A stretch of 64,000 bases of DNA from Catellatospora sp. TT07R-123 (GCF_018327705.1 NZ_BNEM01000001.1:1240001-1304000), one strand, 5' to 3'; numbered from the stretch's first letter, positions 51,151 through 61,207 are shown. The notes: a model not told the origin generated them from the sequence alone. Numbers and translations are program-made.

Positions 51151-51497
51151 GCGGCCTCCCCTGTCCGGTCGTCGGCCGGCGTGGCGGCGGTATGTTCGGG
51201 CAGCTTCCAGACCAGCGGCAGCGGCCCTCGCTGAGACACCGCCAGGTCGAGCATCGGGTGGATGACGTCGTGCCACCGGTGCGTCAGCTCCAGTCTGCCC
51301 ATCGCCTCCTCCATGCCTGCCCAGTCCGCGCAGACGATCGTGTGGAACAGGTCGAGACCGTCCCGCCAGATGTGCCAGGAGTGCACACCGCTGTCGCGTA
51401 GGGCCTGCTCATGCTCGGGCGACAGCCTCGCATGGATCCGTTCGTAGGTCTCTTCGAGACCAGGGCGGAGTCGGGTGTGTAAGCCGATGACCTGCAC
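51147..51497 (-). CDS. RhaM-family sugar mutarotase (L-rhamnose/L-fucose mutarotase type)
   Basis: A 116-residue protein of the DUF718/COG3254 family: LHTRLRPGLEETYERIHARLSPEHEQALRDSGVHSWHIWRDGLDLFHTIVC, with the conserved His and Tyr of the dimeric alpha/beta fold, and the WHDVIHPMLD segment. Members interconvert anomers of L-rhamnose or L-fucose. In the Xanthomonas non-phosphorylating L-fucose pathway a COG3254 protein fills this role alongside a COG3618 lactonase, as here. Polar C-terminal tail of about 15 residues. Confidence 0.88.
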   Translation of the reverse strand: MQVIGLHTRLRPGLEETYERIHARLSPEHEQALRDSGVHSWHIWRDGLDLFHTIVCADWAGMEEAMGRLELTHRWHDVIHPMLDLAVSQRGPLPLVWKLPEHTAATPADDRTGEAA

Positions 51498-51561
51498 GGT
51501 TCCTCCAGTGTGTGTGACGCTCGGCTGCCGGTCCGCGACGGCGGGTGGGAGCCCGGCCCGT

Positions 51562-52326
51562 TCACCTGCTCAGCCAGCCGCCGTCGACCGGGATGAGCGC
51601 TCCATGCACGTAGTCCGATGCCGCCGAGGAAAGGAACACCGCCACGCCGGCGAGGTCGGCCGGCGTCCCCCACCGTCCGGCGGGGATGCGGTCGAGGATC
51701 GCCGTGTTGCGCCGGGCGTCGTCGCGCAGGGCCTGGTTGTTGTCGGTGGCTATGTAGCCGGGCACGATGGCGTTGACGTTCACCCCGTGCGGTGCCCATT
51801 CGTTGGCCAGCGCCCGAGTCAGTCCCGCCACGCCGGACTTCGCCGCGGCGTAGCCCGGGACGGTGATACCGCCCTGGAAGCTGAGCAGCGAGGCGGTGAA
51901 TACGATCTTCCCGGTGCTGCGGGCCAGCATCGCCCGGCCGACTTCGCGCGCGAGGACGAACTGGGCGGTCAGGTCCACGGCCAGGACTCGGTCCCAGTCT
52001 TCGTCGCTGTGCTCGGCCGCCGGAGCCCGGGCGATGGTGCCCGCGTTGTTGATGAGGATGTCGACGGGCCGGTGCCGCCGCGTCAGCTCCGCCGCCAGGC
52101 CGGCGACCGCGTCTCTGCGGGCGAAGTCGACGGCCCGCACCTCGCAGTGCCGGCCGTGTCGCGTCACGCGGCGGGCCACCTCGCTGCCTTCGTGCTCAAG
52201 CTGCGCGCTGACGGCGACGATGTCGGCACCGGCCGCTGCCAGCGCATCGGCGATGGCCAACCCGATGCCGCGGCGAGCGCCGGTGACGACGGCGAGTCTT
52301 CCGCTCAGGTCGAACATCGTGCTCAC
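51562..52326 (-). CDS. KduD-like short-chain dehydrogenase
   Basis: A 254-residue SDR. The nucleotide-binding motif is TGARRGIG (15-22); NNAG at 93-96; the catalytic set is Ser146, Tyr159 and Lys163. FQGGITVPGYAAAKSGVAGLTRALANEWAPHGVNVNAIVPGYIATDNNQALR and ILDRIPAGRWGTP closely follow 2-dehydro-3-deoxy-D-gluconate 5-dehydrogenase (KduD). In fucose clusters of this layout a KduD-like SDR oxidises 2-keto-3-deoxy-L-fuconate, which would fit between the dehydratase and the final cleavage. Its ATG overlaps the upstream stop by 4 bp. Substrate is inferred; a true KduD role in pectin breakdown is the alternative. Confidence 0.86.
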   Translation of the reverse strand: MSTMFDLSGRLAVVTGARRGIGLAIADALAAAGADIVAVSAQLEHEGSEVARRVTRHGRHCEVRAVDFARRDAVAGLAAELTRRHRPVDILINNAGTIARAPAAEHSDEDWDRVLAVDLTAQFVLAREVGRAMLARSTGKIVFTASLLSFQGGITVPGYAAAKSGVAGLTRALANEWAPHGVNVNAIVPGYIATDNNQALRDDARRNTAILDRIPAGRWGTPADLAGVAVFLSSAASDYVHGALIPVDGGWLSR

Positions 52327-53348
52327 CGCTGCCCCCCGCAGTCGAGGAGGATCTTCATCATTCCTGCTCCGGACGCCAAGGCGGCGAAGGCGCCGTCGAC
52401 CTGCCCCAGCGGTTCGATCCGGGTGATCAGGTCGGCGGCCGGGATCTGTCCGGAGGCGACCAGCGCCACCGCGGTCTGCATGTCGTCCTGGCTGTAGAGA
52501 CGGGCGCCCAGCATCGTCAGTTCGCGCCAGAAGAACCGGTGCAGGTCGACGTTTCGGGGGGTGGGGTGGATCGCCACCATGACGAGCCTGCCGCGCGGCG
52601 CCAGGGCTTCCACGGCGACGTTCACCCCTGCCGCCGCGCCGGAGACCTCGAACGCGACGGCCGCGCCGTGGCCGCCGCTCCAGTCACGGACGGCATCGGC
52701 CGTGTCGCCGCGGGAGGGGTCGATGGTGGTGAAGCCGAGCCGGTCGGCTGTCGCCCGCCGTGGGGCGCTGGGCTCCAGTATGAGGACCTGGGCACCGGCG
52801 TGGCGGGCGACGACCGCGATGAGCAGGCCGACCGGGCCGCCGCCGACCACGACGGCGCGCTCGCCCCCGGCCAGTCCGCTGCGCCGCACGTCGTGCACGG
52901 CGACCGCCGTCGGCTCGGCCAGCGCGCCGTGGGCGAGGTCCAGCCCGTCGGGCAGACCGATGAGCGCTCGCGCGAGCACGTTCCAGCGCTGCTGCATCGA
53001 ACCGACGCTGTCGATGCCGATGAAGGTCAGGCGGGGGCAGACGTTGCCGTGACCGGCGCGGCAGGTGGGGCAGTCATCGCAGGGCAGGACGGGAAGGACG
53101 GTGACGGGAGCGCCGACGGCCCAGCCGTGCACTCCTTCGCCGAGTCGCGCGACGGTTCCGGACATCTCGTGGCCGATGACGGCGGGGACGGCGACCCGGT
53201 GGTCCATGGCGCCGTGCAGGATGTGCAGATCGGTGCCGCAGATGCCGGTATAGGCGACGTCGATCTGCACCTCGCCGGCGGCCGGGGGCTGCTCGGGCAC
53301 GTCCACGACGCTGATGCGCCCGGTGCCCTGATATATGGCCTGCTGCAT
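52323..53348 (-). CDS. Zinc-dependent alcohol dehydrogenase (MDR family)
   Basis: A 341-residue MDR enzyme. Catalytic zinc ligands are Cys37 (GICGTDLH), His60 and Glu61 (GHEMSG); the structural zinc is held by Cys90, Cys93, Cys96 and Cys104. The Rossmann motif is VVGGGPVGLL. It resembles sorbitol/threonine dehydrogenase-type enzymes acting on sugar alcohols or sugars. GAAGGA precedes ATG 53348, chosen over an ATG 66 bp upstream. It is the first gene of the minus-strand series and faces the lactonase gene across an operator. Its step in the pathway is unclear: it may be a second sugar dehydrogenase or act on a different sugar. Confidence 0.85.
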   Translation of the reverse strand: MQQAIYQGTGRISVVDVPEQPPAAGEVQIDVAYTGICGTDLHILHGAMDHRVAVPAVIGHEMSGTVARLGEGVHGWAVGAPVTVLPVLPCDDCPTCRAGHGNVCPRLTFIGIDSVGSMQQRWNVLARALIGLPDGLDLAHGALAEPTAVAVHDVRRSGLAGGERAVVVGGGPVGLLIAVVARHAGAQVLILEPSAPRRATADRLGFTTIDPSRGDTADAVRDWSGGHGAAVAFEVSGAAAGVNVAVEALAPRGRLVMVAIHPTPRNVDLHRFFWRELTMLGARLYSQDDMQTAVALVASGQIPAADLITRIEPLGQVDGAFAALASGAGMMKILLDCGGQR

Positions 53349-53440
53349 GACGTTCCTTCCAGGGCGGAGCACTTCGTGCCGAACTCGGGCCGGTTGCCGC
53401 CGGCTCGTCGCCATGCGGTGGGGGCTTCAGCTGGCGGCGC

Positions 53441-53458
53441 ACATATGACATCATATGT
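53441..53458. promoter_or_regulatory. Perfect GntR-type operator between divergent catabolic genes
   Basis: ACATATGACATCATATGT is a perfect palindrome with 8-bp arms. It lies midway between the divergent alcohol dehydrogenase and amidohydrolase genes and would control both. It is the best copy of the second motif and the likely target of the GntR regulator at 54521. Confidence 0.75.
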
Positions 53459-53551
53459 TTAGCGAGTTGACAAGGTCAGCTCCCACCCGCCGCCCGGACT
53501 CGCGTCCACTGCGGACGCGACGTCAGCCAACCGCTGCTCAGGAGTCACTTC

Positions 53552-54442
53552 ATGCCGGACATCAGCAATGTCAAGGTGATCGACTCACACATCCACGTGT
53601 GGGATCCGTCGCGGGGCCGATACCCCTGGCTCACGCCGGAGCTTTCTCCCATCGACCGCACCATGACGCTGAGCGAGCTGCTTCCCGGCCTCGCCGGGCA
53701 CGGTGTCGGAGCGGTCGTGCTGGTGCAGTCGGCCGACGACGACTTCGACACCGACCTCATGCTGGAAACCGCCGACGCACATCCGCAGGTCGTCGGCGTG
53801 GTGGGCTGGGTCCCCCTGGACCAGCCGGCCCGCGCGGCGGCCCGGCTGGCGCGGCTGAGGGAGAACCCCCTCCTGGTCGGGGTGCGCAACCTCATCCACG
53901 AGCGACCGGACCCGCACTGGATATTGGGTGCCGAGGTGGACGCGGGCCTGGATCTGCTGGAGCAGTCCGGGATCCCGTTCGACTTCGTGACGGCCGGGCC
54001 GCAGGCGGTGGCCGTCGCCGCCGAGGTGGCACGGCGGCATCCCGGTCTTCACCTGATACTGGACCATCTGGGTTCGCCGCCCGTGTCGGGTGACGCCTCC
54101 CCGTCGCGGCAGTGGCTGCGCTCGCTGGAGGCGCTGGCCGAGCACCCGCTGGCCTGCGCCAAGCTGTCGGGGCTGTACCTCAGGCGGGACCCGGACCGGT
54201 CCGCGCTGGCGCGGGTCGGCGGGTGCATCGGTGCGGCGCTGGACCTGTTCGGTTCGCGCCGGCTCATGTACGGCGGCGACTGGCCGATCTGCCTGCTCCA
54301 CGAACCCTATGGCCGGACGCTGGAGATCGTCCGGCACAGCCTGCCCGACCTCGACGACGCGGGATGGAACGACATCCTTGCGGCGACCGCGGCGCGCGTC
54401 TACGGCATCGATGAGCGGCGTCTGGCCGCCGCCTTCGGATGA
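53552..54442 (+). CDS. Amidohydrolase-family sugar lactonase (COG3618, L-fuconolactonase-like)
   Basis: A 296-residue TIM-barrel hydrolase. The metal motif HIH (His13, His15 in VIDSHIHVWDP) opens the protein; LILDHLGSPP holds the next His and YGGDWPICLL the final Asp, the standard order of COG3618. Members hydrolyse sugar lactones such as L-fucono-1,5-lactone and L-rhamnono-lactone. It faces the alcohol dehydrogenase gene across the 53441 operator, and its product would be the substrate of the dehydratase encoded at 55582. Confidence 0.86.
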   Translation: MPDISNVKVIDSHIHVWDPSRGRYPWLTPELSPIDRTMTLSELLPGLAGHGVGAVVLVQSADDDFDTDLMLETADAHPQVVGVVGWVPLDQPARAAARLARLRENPLLVGVRNLIHERPDPHWILGAEVDAGLDLLEQSGIPFDFVTAGPQAVAVAAEVARRHPGLHLILDHLGSPPVSGDASPSRQWLRSLEALAEHPLACAKLSGLYLRRDPDRSALARVGGCIGAALDLFGSRRLMYGGDWPICLLHEPYGRTLEIVRHSLPDLDDAGWNDILAATAARVYGIDERRLAAAFG

Positions 54443-54520
54443 CGGGCCGCGCCCGGGTGGTCCGCTGTGTCGAACCGCCCGGGCGACGCACGTCCGACGC
54501 GCCGGCCGGCAGTGGCTCGA

Positions 54521-55345
54521 TCAGCGTGCCCGTTTGCGCGCGGCGGTCGCGGGCTGGTCGGCGTCCAGGTTCGGGCGGCGGCGGTTCCAGGAGCCGACGA
54601 TGTGTGCGCGCATGGCCGCCGCGGCACCCTCGGCGTCGCCGGCCAGGACCGCGTCGTGCACCGCCTGGTGCTCGGCCAGCGTGCGCAGCATGACGGCCTC
54701 GTTGTACTCCCCGTGGTAGCGCATGCTGCCGCGCGCCTTGTCGTGGATGCTGTTCACGATGGCCCGCCCGAGGCGGTTGCGCGAGGCCGCCATGACCATG
54801 TCATGGAAGTGGGCGTCGGCCGCGCCGAACTCCGGCACATTGTTGATCTTGGAGCGCATGAGCTCGAGTGCCCCGCTGATGCGCAGCCTGTCCTCGTGGG
54901 TGTGCGACCTCGCCGCCGCGGCGGCCATGTCAGCCTCGAGCGCCGTGCGCGTGGCCACCAGCTCGTCCAGGAACGACAGGTTCGCGTCGTGGGCGATGAT
55001 GGCCGTGAGCACCACGTCGTCGAGCAGGTTCCACTGGCGCGGGTCGGTGACCTGGGTGCCCCGGCCGTGCTCGATCCGAACCAGGCCCTTCTCCTGCACC
55101 ACCTTGACCGACTCGCGGATCACCGTGCGGCTGACGCCGAACTGATCGCAGAGCTCGTTCTCCGGGGACAGGGTCGAGCCCGGCGGCAGCGCGCCGCGCA
55201 CGATGTCGTTGACGATCTGCTGCACCACGTTGATGCCCAGCTTCGTGCCGCGCACCCGGGGCGGGACGACCTCACCGGACGCGGCATGGGCCATGCCGAA
55301 CGGACCAGCCGCAACCTGCCGTGCCAACGAAGCCCCCTGGAACAT
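54521..55345 (-). CDS. GntR-family regulator, FadR subfamily (FCD domain)
   Basis: A 274-residue protein. The winged helix-turn-helix spans about 36-102 (INVVQQIVNDIVRGALPPGSTLSPENELCDQFGVSRTVIRESVKVVQEKGLVRIEHGRGTQV), followed by an FCD ligand-binding domain (about 120-240) with the metal-binding His/Asp pattern (DAHFHDMVMAAS, AEHQAVHDAVL). FadR-type regulators of sugar-acid pathways usually respond to uronates or aldonates. It lies beside its likely targets, and the operator at 55401-55425 just upstream suggests autoregulation. ATG 55345 is used; an in-frame ATG 51 bp downstream is an alternative. Confidence 0.92.
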   Translation of the reverse strand: MFQGASLARQVAAGPFGMAHAASGEVVPPRVRGTKLGINVVQQIVNDIVRGALPPGSTLSPENELCDQFGVSRTVIRESVKVVQEKGLVRIEHGRGTQVTDPRQWNLLDDVVLTAIIAHDANLSFLDELVATRTALEADMAAAAARSHTHEDRLRISGALELMRSKINNVPEFGAADAHFHDMVMAASRNRLGRAIVNSIHDKARGSMRYHGEYNEAVMLRTLAEHQAVHDAVLAGDAEGAAAAMRAHIVGSWNRRRPNLDADQPATAARKRAR

Positions 55346-55400
55346 GAATCAGAATCGCCTGCCCCGACACGGGACATGGTATGCCCCCGAGGACGTCACA

Positions 55401-55426
55401 GGTAAGATGTCATATGTCACTTACCT
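55401..55426. promoter_or_regulatory. GntR-type operator upstream of the regulator gene
   Basis: GGTAAG and CTTACC are inverted around ATGTCATATGTCA (55401-55425), which contains TGACATATGACAT on the other strand, the core shared with 53441-53458. It lies 56 bp before the GntR start. Confidence 0.65.
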
Positions 55427-55581
55427 GCCAGCTCACCGCGCAGAGCCATAATTCTCGCACAAAAGTGTTATGCGTGGCCATCGGCGGGAGCCGCTCACCA
55501 CTCAGGTGAGCCTGTCCGCGCCCTGCGGCGCGTCCACCGCGAGACTTCGCCCGGTGGACGCGTCTGCCACGACACCCGCGA

Positions 55582-56727
55582 TCAGGCTGCCGCCGGCATC
55601 CGCTGGCCAGCCCGCTCCGGCCGGACGCCCGGCCCGTCGTAGGCGACCGTGGTGGGCCGCGCCGAGCAGGCGGCGACAGCGTCCTCGTCCACGACGATGC
55701 CCAGGCCGGGGCTGTCTCCCAGGACGAAGGCACCGTCCTCGACCCGGACGTCCACCGCCACCCCGACCGGCGGCTGGATGATCTGCAGCTCGGTGGACAG
55801 ATGGTTGGGCACCGACGTGGCGGCGTGCACCAGACCGACCGGGTGGGTTCCGATGGGGCTGACCGGCAGGTCGTGGGCATGGGCCAGGGCCGCCACCCGC
55901 AGGAAGTGCGTCACGCCCCACACCGACGCGGTCTGCACGATGTCCAGTGCGCCGGCGGCCAGCAGGCCGCGGAACTGCTCCAGGCCGCTCAGGTTCTCAC
56001 CGCCGGCCACCGCCGCCCGCACCCCGCATCCCACCGCGGCCAGGCCCTCGGCATCCCAGCGGCGCACCGGCTCCTCGACCCAGATGAGGTCCAGCGTGCG
56101 CTCGAGCTCGCTGACGTAGCGGACTGCCTGCTTGCGGTTCCAGCACTCGTTCGCGTCGAGCATCAGGCCCGGCCGCGAGACGCCGCCGGTGTCGGCGAGC
56201 ACATCACGCACCAGGGCGAGGCGGTGCCGGTCGCGCTCGACGTCCAGGCCCCCCTTCAGCTTGGCCGCACGCATGCCGCGTTCGGCGTAGGCCTGGTAGG
56301 CGGCGACCAGCTCCTCGTCGTCGAGGCCGATATCCAGACCGGAGGCGTACGCCGGCACTGCCCGGTCCCGTCCGCCCAGCAGCCGCCACAGGGGCTCCCC
56401 CGCCGCCTTGGCCTTGATGTCCCACAGCGCGGTGTCGAACGCTCCGATGGTGCCGGACACCGCCCCGGCATGCCCCGCCTTGAACGTCTGCCGCTGCATG
56501 CGGTCGTACAGTGCCGTCACACTCCGCGGGTCCTCGCCTTCGATCGCCGCGAAGACGGCCTCCAGTTGCACGTGCGAGCCCATGCCGACACCGGTGATGC
56601 CTTCGTCGGTGGTCACCAGCACGATGGGGACCTCGGTGACGCCGTCGGCGAAGACACCGTTGGCGTCACCGACAGCGCGGCCCCATTCCTGGACGGTGGT
56701 CAGGGCGCGAAACCCAGTGATGCGCAT
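55582..56727 (-). CDS. Enolase-superfamily sugar-acid dehydratase (mandelate racemase group)
   Basis: A 381-residue enzyme. The capping domain is about 1-120; the barrel has Lys156 and Lys158 (AAKLKGG), metal ligands Asp191 (LMLDANECW), Glu218 (WVEEPV) and Glu244 (AGGENLSG), and His295 (PIGTHPVG). This Lys-x-Lys plus His set is that of sugar-acid dehydratases, which remove water from aldonates to give 2-keto-3-deoxy acids. L-fuconate is the expected substrate from context. The residues after about 350 are Arg/Ala-rich and not conserved. The start lies one base from the stop of the permease gene upstream, so transporter and dehydratase form one operon. Confidence 0.9.
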   Translation of the reverse strand: MRITGFRALTTVQEWGRAVGDANGVFADGVTEVPIVLVTTDEGITGVGMGSHVQLEAVFAAIEGEDPRSVTALYDRMQRQTFKAGHAGAVSGTIGAFDTALWDIKAKAAGEPLWRLLGGRDRAVPAYASGLDIGLDDEELVAAYQAYAERGMRAAKLKGGLDVERDRHRLALVRDVLADTGGVSRPGLMLDANECWNRKQAVRYVSELERTLDLIWVEEPVRRWDAEGLAAVGCGVRAAVAGGENLSGLEQFRGLLAAGALDIVQTASVWGVTHFLRVAALAHAHDLPVSPIGTHPVGLVHAATSVPNHLSTELQIIQPPVGVAVDVRVEDGAFVLGDSPGLGIVVDEDAVAACSARPTTVAYDGPGVRPERAGQRMPAAA

Positions 56728-56728
56728 G

Positions 56729-57556
56729 TCAGCCTTTCGTCGAACCGGCGGTGACAGCGTCGGCGATCCGGCGCTGGAAGAACAGGTAGACCGCCAGTAC
56801 GGGCACCGCGGCGATCAGCACTCCCGAGGCGAACGTGGGAATGTCAGCCGAGTACTGCCCTCTCAGCGAGGTCACCCCGACCATGAGAGTCCGGTGCTCC
56901 GCCGAGGGCATCAGCAGCAGGGCGATGAGCACGTCATTCCAGCAGAACAGCGCGTTGAGCACGCCGACCGACAGCAGAGCCGGCAGCCCCATGGGCAGCA
57001 TGATCCTGAGATAGACGCCGTAGGTGGTGTTGCCGTCGATGCGCGCCGCGTCCACGATCTCGGCCGGAATGGCACTGTAGTAGCTGGCCATCAGGTAGAT
57101 CGTGAACGGGAGGAACTGCGCGACGTAGGCCAGGATCAGTCCGGGATAGGTGTCGACCAGCCCGGTGTCGGCCATGGTCCGCACCAGCGGAACCATGATG
57201 ACCTGGAACGGCACGAACAGCGCCGCCAGGCAGCCGAGCAGCAGCGCCCGCGAGCCGCGGAAGCGGAGATGGCTCAGCGCGAACCCGGCCATCGAGCCGA
57301 ACAGCAGCAGCAGAGCCACGGCGCCGGTCACCGCGATGACGGAGTTGAGGAAATAGCGCGCCGTGCCGGCGCTGGTCCACGCCGTCACCACATTGTCCCA
57401 GCGCAGCGAGTCGGCCAGGGAGAACCTGTCGAGGACGTAGTCGTGGCGCGTCTTCATGGCCGCGTTGGCGGTGAAGACCAGGGGGTAGATCGTGGCCAGC
57501 GCGAGCAGTGCCATGGGGGCTGCGATCAGCCACCGGCTGATTCGGGCGCCTCGCAT
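56729..57556 (-). CDS. Carbohydrate ABC transporter permease, MalG type
   Basis: A 275-residue membrane protein with six hydrophobic helices and the EAA loop EIVDAARIDGNTTYGVYLRIMLPMGLPAL. Its ATG overlaps the stop of the MalF-type gene (TGATG). With that partner it forms the channel of a CUT1-family importer. CUT1 systems usually carry oligosaccharides. No ATPase gene is in the cluster, so a shared MsiK-type ATPase encoded elsewhere is likely, as in streptomycetes. Confidence 0.93.
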   Translation of the reverse strand: MRGARISRWLIAAPMALLALATIYPLVFTANAAMKTRHDYVLDRFSLADSLRWDNVVTAWTSAGTARYFLNSVIAVTGAVALLLLFGSMAGFALSHLRFRGSRALLLGCLAALFVPFQVIMVPLVRTMADTGLVDTYPGLILAYVAQFLPFTIYLMASYYSAIPAEIVDAARIDGNTTYGVYLRIMLPMGLPALLSVGVLNALFCWNDVLIALLLMPSAEHRTLMVGVTSLRGQYSADIPTFASGVLIAAVPVLAVYLFFQRRIADAVTAGSTKG

Positions 57557-58518
57557 CAGTCCTCCCTTCCGGTACGTCGCAGGATGCTGACCTGGGCGAG
57601 CCCGACGACGAGCATGACCAGGAAGAGCACTGTCGAGGCGGCCGAGGCGTAGGCCGGGCGGTTCATCTGGCCCTGCTGGATCCAGATGTAGTACTCGGGC
57701 AGGTACGTCGACCCGCCCGGGCCTCCGCTGGTCATCACGTAGATCAGGCCGAACATGGAGGTCAGCATGCCGATCATGGTGGTCACGAAGACGAACTGGA
57801 TGGTGCGCGACAGGCCCGGCACGATGACGTGGCGGATCACCTGCGGCAGGGTGGCGCCGTCCGACCTGGCGGCGTCGAGCAGCGCCGGGTCGAGGGTCGC
57901 GAACCCGGACAGGAAGACCACCAGCGCCATGCCGAAGGTCGCCCAGATGTGGACGCCGACCACGGTGAACATCGCGACGTGCGAGTCGCCCAGCCAGTCG
58001 ACCGGGCCGATGCCCAGCACGTCCAGGAGGCGGTTGAGCGGGCCGCCGAACGACAGCAGGAGGTTGAAGATGGAACCGACGATGACCGGGGACAGCACCG
58101 CGGGGAAGAAGTAGACGCTGCGGTAGAACCGGTGGCCGGGCACCCGGAGGTAGATGAAGGTCGCCAGGATGCCGGGGATCGCCACCGCGACGGGCAGCAG
58201 CAGCACCAGCCATCCGACGTTGCGCAGCGCACCGAGGAACAGCGGATCGGCGAACAGCTCGACGTAGTTGTCCAGGCCGACGACGACACCGTTGCGGTCG
58301 CCGTCACCGGTCAGGGAGAAGTTGACTCCCAGCAGCAGCGGCCACAACCTGAACAGCACGATGACGAGGACGGCGGGGGCCATCAGCACGAACGGGGACA
58401 GTCGTTCCCCGGACAGCAGACCGGCCCGTCGCGTCTTGCGGTGGGCGTGTCCTGTTCCATCGGCCCGCCCCAGCGGGGCGGGGCGGGCCGAAAGCGGCGG
58501 AGAATCACCGAGCTGCAC
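57556..58518 (-). CDS. Carbohydrate ABC transporter permease, MalF type
   Basis: A 320-residue membrane protein, six hydrophobic helices, with the EAA loop ALLDAARSDGATLPQVIRHVIVPGLSRT. GTG 58518 is the apparent start with CGGAG upstream, 3 bp after the binding-protein stop; the first 35 residues are polar and basic, so an internal start is possible. Works with the MalG-type partner encoded downstream. Confidence 0.92.
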   Translation of the reverse strand: MQLGDSPPLSARPAPLGRADGTGHAHRKTRRAGLLSGERLSPFVLMAPAVLVIVLFRLWPLLLGVNFSLTGDGDRNGVVVGLDNYVELFADPLFLGALRNVGWLVLLLPVAVAIPGILATFIYLRVPGHRFYRSVYFFPAVLSPVIVGSIFNLLLSFGGPLNRLLDVLGIGPVDWLGDSHVAMFTVVGVHIWATFGMALVVFLSGFATLDPALLDAARSDGATLPQVIRHVIVPGLSRTIQFVFVTTMIGMLTSMFGLIYVMTSGGPGGSTYLPEYYIWIQQGQMNRPAYASAASTVLFLVMLVVGLAQVSILRRTGRED

Positions 58519-58521
58519 GTG

Positions 58522-59784
58522 TCAGCTCCGGTCCGATTCACCGAGCTGCTTGAGCGCGTCGTCGACGCTGACCGTGCCTTCGAGGATCTGCTGGGACAGC
58601 CGGCCCATCAGCTCGATGGTCTTCGACGACAGCGCGACGTGCAGGGCCGGCTTGCCGGTCTTGAGGTCGGCCACGATGGCGCTGATCGCCGCTCCGCCGC
58701 TCGAGGTCTGCACGGTGGTGTCGGAGACCACCGCACCGGCGTCGGCATAGAACGCGGTGAGGGCCTCGGTCGAGGTCAGCGAGCGGACGAGGTCGGCGGC
58801 CAGGGCCGGGTCCTTGGTCCACTTGGCGACGGCGTAGCCGATGCCGCCGTCGAACGGCAGGCTGGGGGTGGCGCCCGCGGCGATGACCGGGGACTTCATG
58901 ACACCGACGTTGTCGGGTCCGAGGAACTCGTTGAAGTCCTTCCAGTGCCCGATGTCGGACATCAGGCCGATGATGTTGACGGCCTTGCCCGACTGGAAGA
59001 TGCCGAAGGCGTCGGTGAACAGCGTGGTCGAGTTGCCGCCCTTGCTGTTCAGGCCCCGGTCGTTGACGTCCTTCCACAGCTGGAAGACCTGCTTGACGTG
59101 CGGGGACGTCCAGTCACGCTGCCCGGCGATCCAGCTGTCGTACTCCTGGGGGGTGAGGATGCCCGACCCGAACGCCGACAGGAAGAACTGGATGCCGATG
59201 CCCTCCTTGTTGCCCAGGGCGAAGCAGCTGGCCTTGGTGGCCTTGGTGATGGTGGCGCAGTCGGCGGTGAACCCGTCCCAGGTGGTGGCCGGACGCTGGG
59301 GGTCGAGCCCGGCCGTCTTGTACAGGGTCTTGTTGAAGTAGACGGGGTAGCCCTGCAGCGTGACGGGCGCGCCGTAGGTCTTGCCGTCCTTGGCGAAGGC
59401 ATCCCATCCGGTGAGGCGCTGCTGGTCCGGTGCGACGAACCCGTCCAGGGGCACCAGGGCGTCCACCCGGTCGCGAATCTGGCCGCCCCCGTTGAACATC
59501 ATGACGTCCGGACCCTTTCCGGCCTGGATCGCCGCACCGAGCAGCGTGTAGTACTGATCGAACGGCTGGGCGACGAATTCGACGGTCACCCCTGGGTGCT
59601 TCTTGACGAAGTCGGCCTTCGCCTTCGCCACGTACGCGGTCGCGGTCTTGTCACCGGATTTCCAGTCCCACACGACGAGCTTGCCGCTCGTGCTGTTGGA
59701 GGAGTCTGTGCCAGTGGCACTTCCGCAGCCGGCCAAGGCCAGTGTCGCCGCCACGGCGACCGACCAGAATGCTCGCTGCTTCAT
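58522..59784 (-). CDS. Sugar ABC transporter substrate-binding lipoprotein, CUT1 family
   Basis: A 420-residue lipoprotein with lipobox ending at Cys20 (LALAGCG). The mature part is a MalE-like fold (LVVWDWKSGDKTATAYVAKAKADFVKKHPGVTVEFVAQPFDQYYTLL) with the PDVMMFNGGG and GYPVYFNKTLYKTAGL segments. It would capture a sugar or oligosaccharide for the two permeases. The fucose-type enzymes in the same cluster suggest a fucosylated or free deoxysugar ligand. Its promoter at 59840-59868 carries a GntR-type operator. Confidence 0.93.
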   Translation of the reverse strand: MKQRAFWSVAVAATLALAGCGSATGTDSSNSTSGKLVVWDWKSGDKTATAYVAKAKADFVKKHPGVTVEFVAQPFDQYYTLLGAAIQAGKGPDVMMFNGGGQIRDRVDALVPLDGFVAPDQQRLTGWDAFAKDGKTYGAPVTLQGYPVYFNKTLYKTAGLDPQRPATTWDGFTADCATITKATKASCFALGNKEGIGIQFFLSAFGSGILTPQEYDSWIAGQRDWTSPHVKQVFQLWKDVNDRGLNSKGGNSTTLFTDAFGIFQSGKAVNIIGLMSDIGHWKDFNEFLGPDNVGVMKSPVIAAGATPSLPFDGGIGYAVAKWTKDPALAADLVRSLTSTEALTAFYADAGAVVSDTTVQTSSGGAAISAIVADLKTGKPALHVALSSKTIELMGRLSQQILEGTVSVDDALKQLGESDRS

Positions 59785-59839
59785 CGATGCTCGCTTCTCG
59801 GGAAGGGGCCGACGGCCCGGCCCTCGCTGAATGCAGCCA

Positions 59840-59868
59840 AAGCTAAGTCATATGATGTGTGATGTCAA
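59840..59868 (-). promoter_or_regulatory. Promoter of the transporter/dehydratase operon with GntR-type operator
   Basis: On the minus strand TTGACA (59868-59863), a 17-bp spacer and TAGCTT (59845-59840) form the promoter. The spacer contains ACATCATATGACT, the half-site common to 33651, 44010 and 53441. It lies about 60 bp before the binding-protein start. Confidence 0.7.
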
Positions 59869-59879
59869 CGAGCATCAGA

Positions 59880-59917
59880 CTGCCCCGGCCGGCGGTTGGT
59901 CCCGCCTGCCGGGGCAG
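59880..59917. terminator. Terminator after the GH11 gene
   Basis: CTGCCCCGGC (59880-59889) pairs with GCCGGGGCAG (59908-59917), 10 bp with an 18-nt loop, 37 bp past the GH11 stop and just upstream of the transporter promoter. Confidence 0.6.
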
Positions 59918-59953
59918 CCGCCCTCAGGGGTTGCGCCTATGCGGTCTTGCTGA

Positions 59954-61207
<1,254 letters not shown>

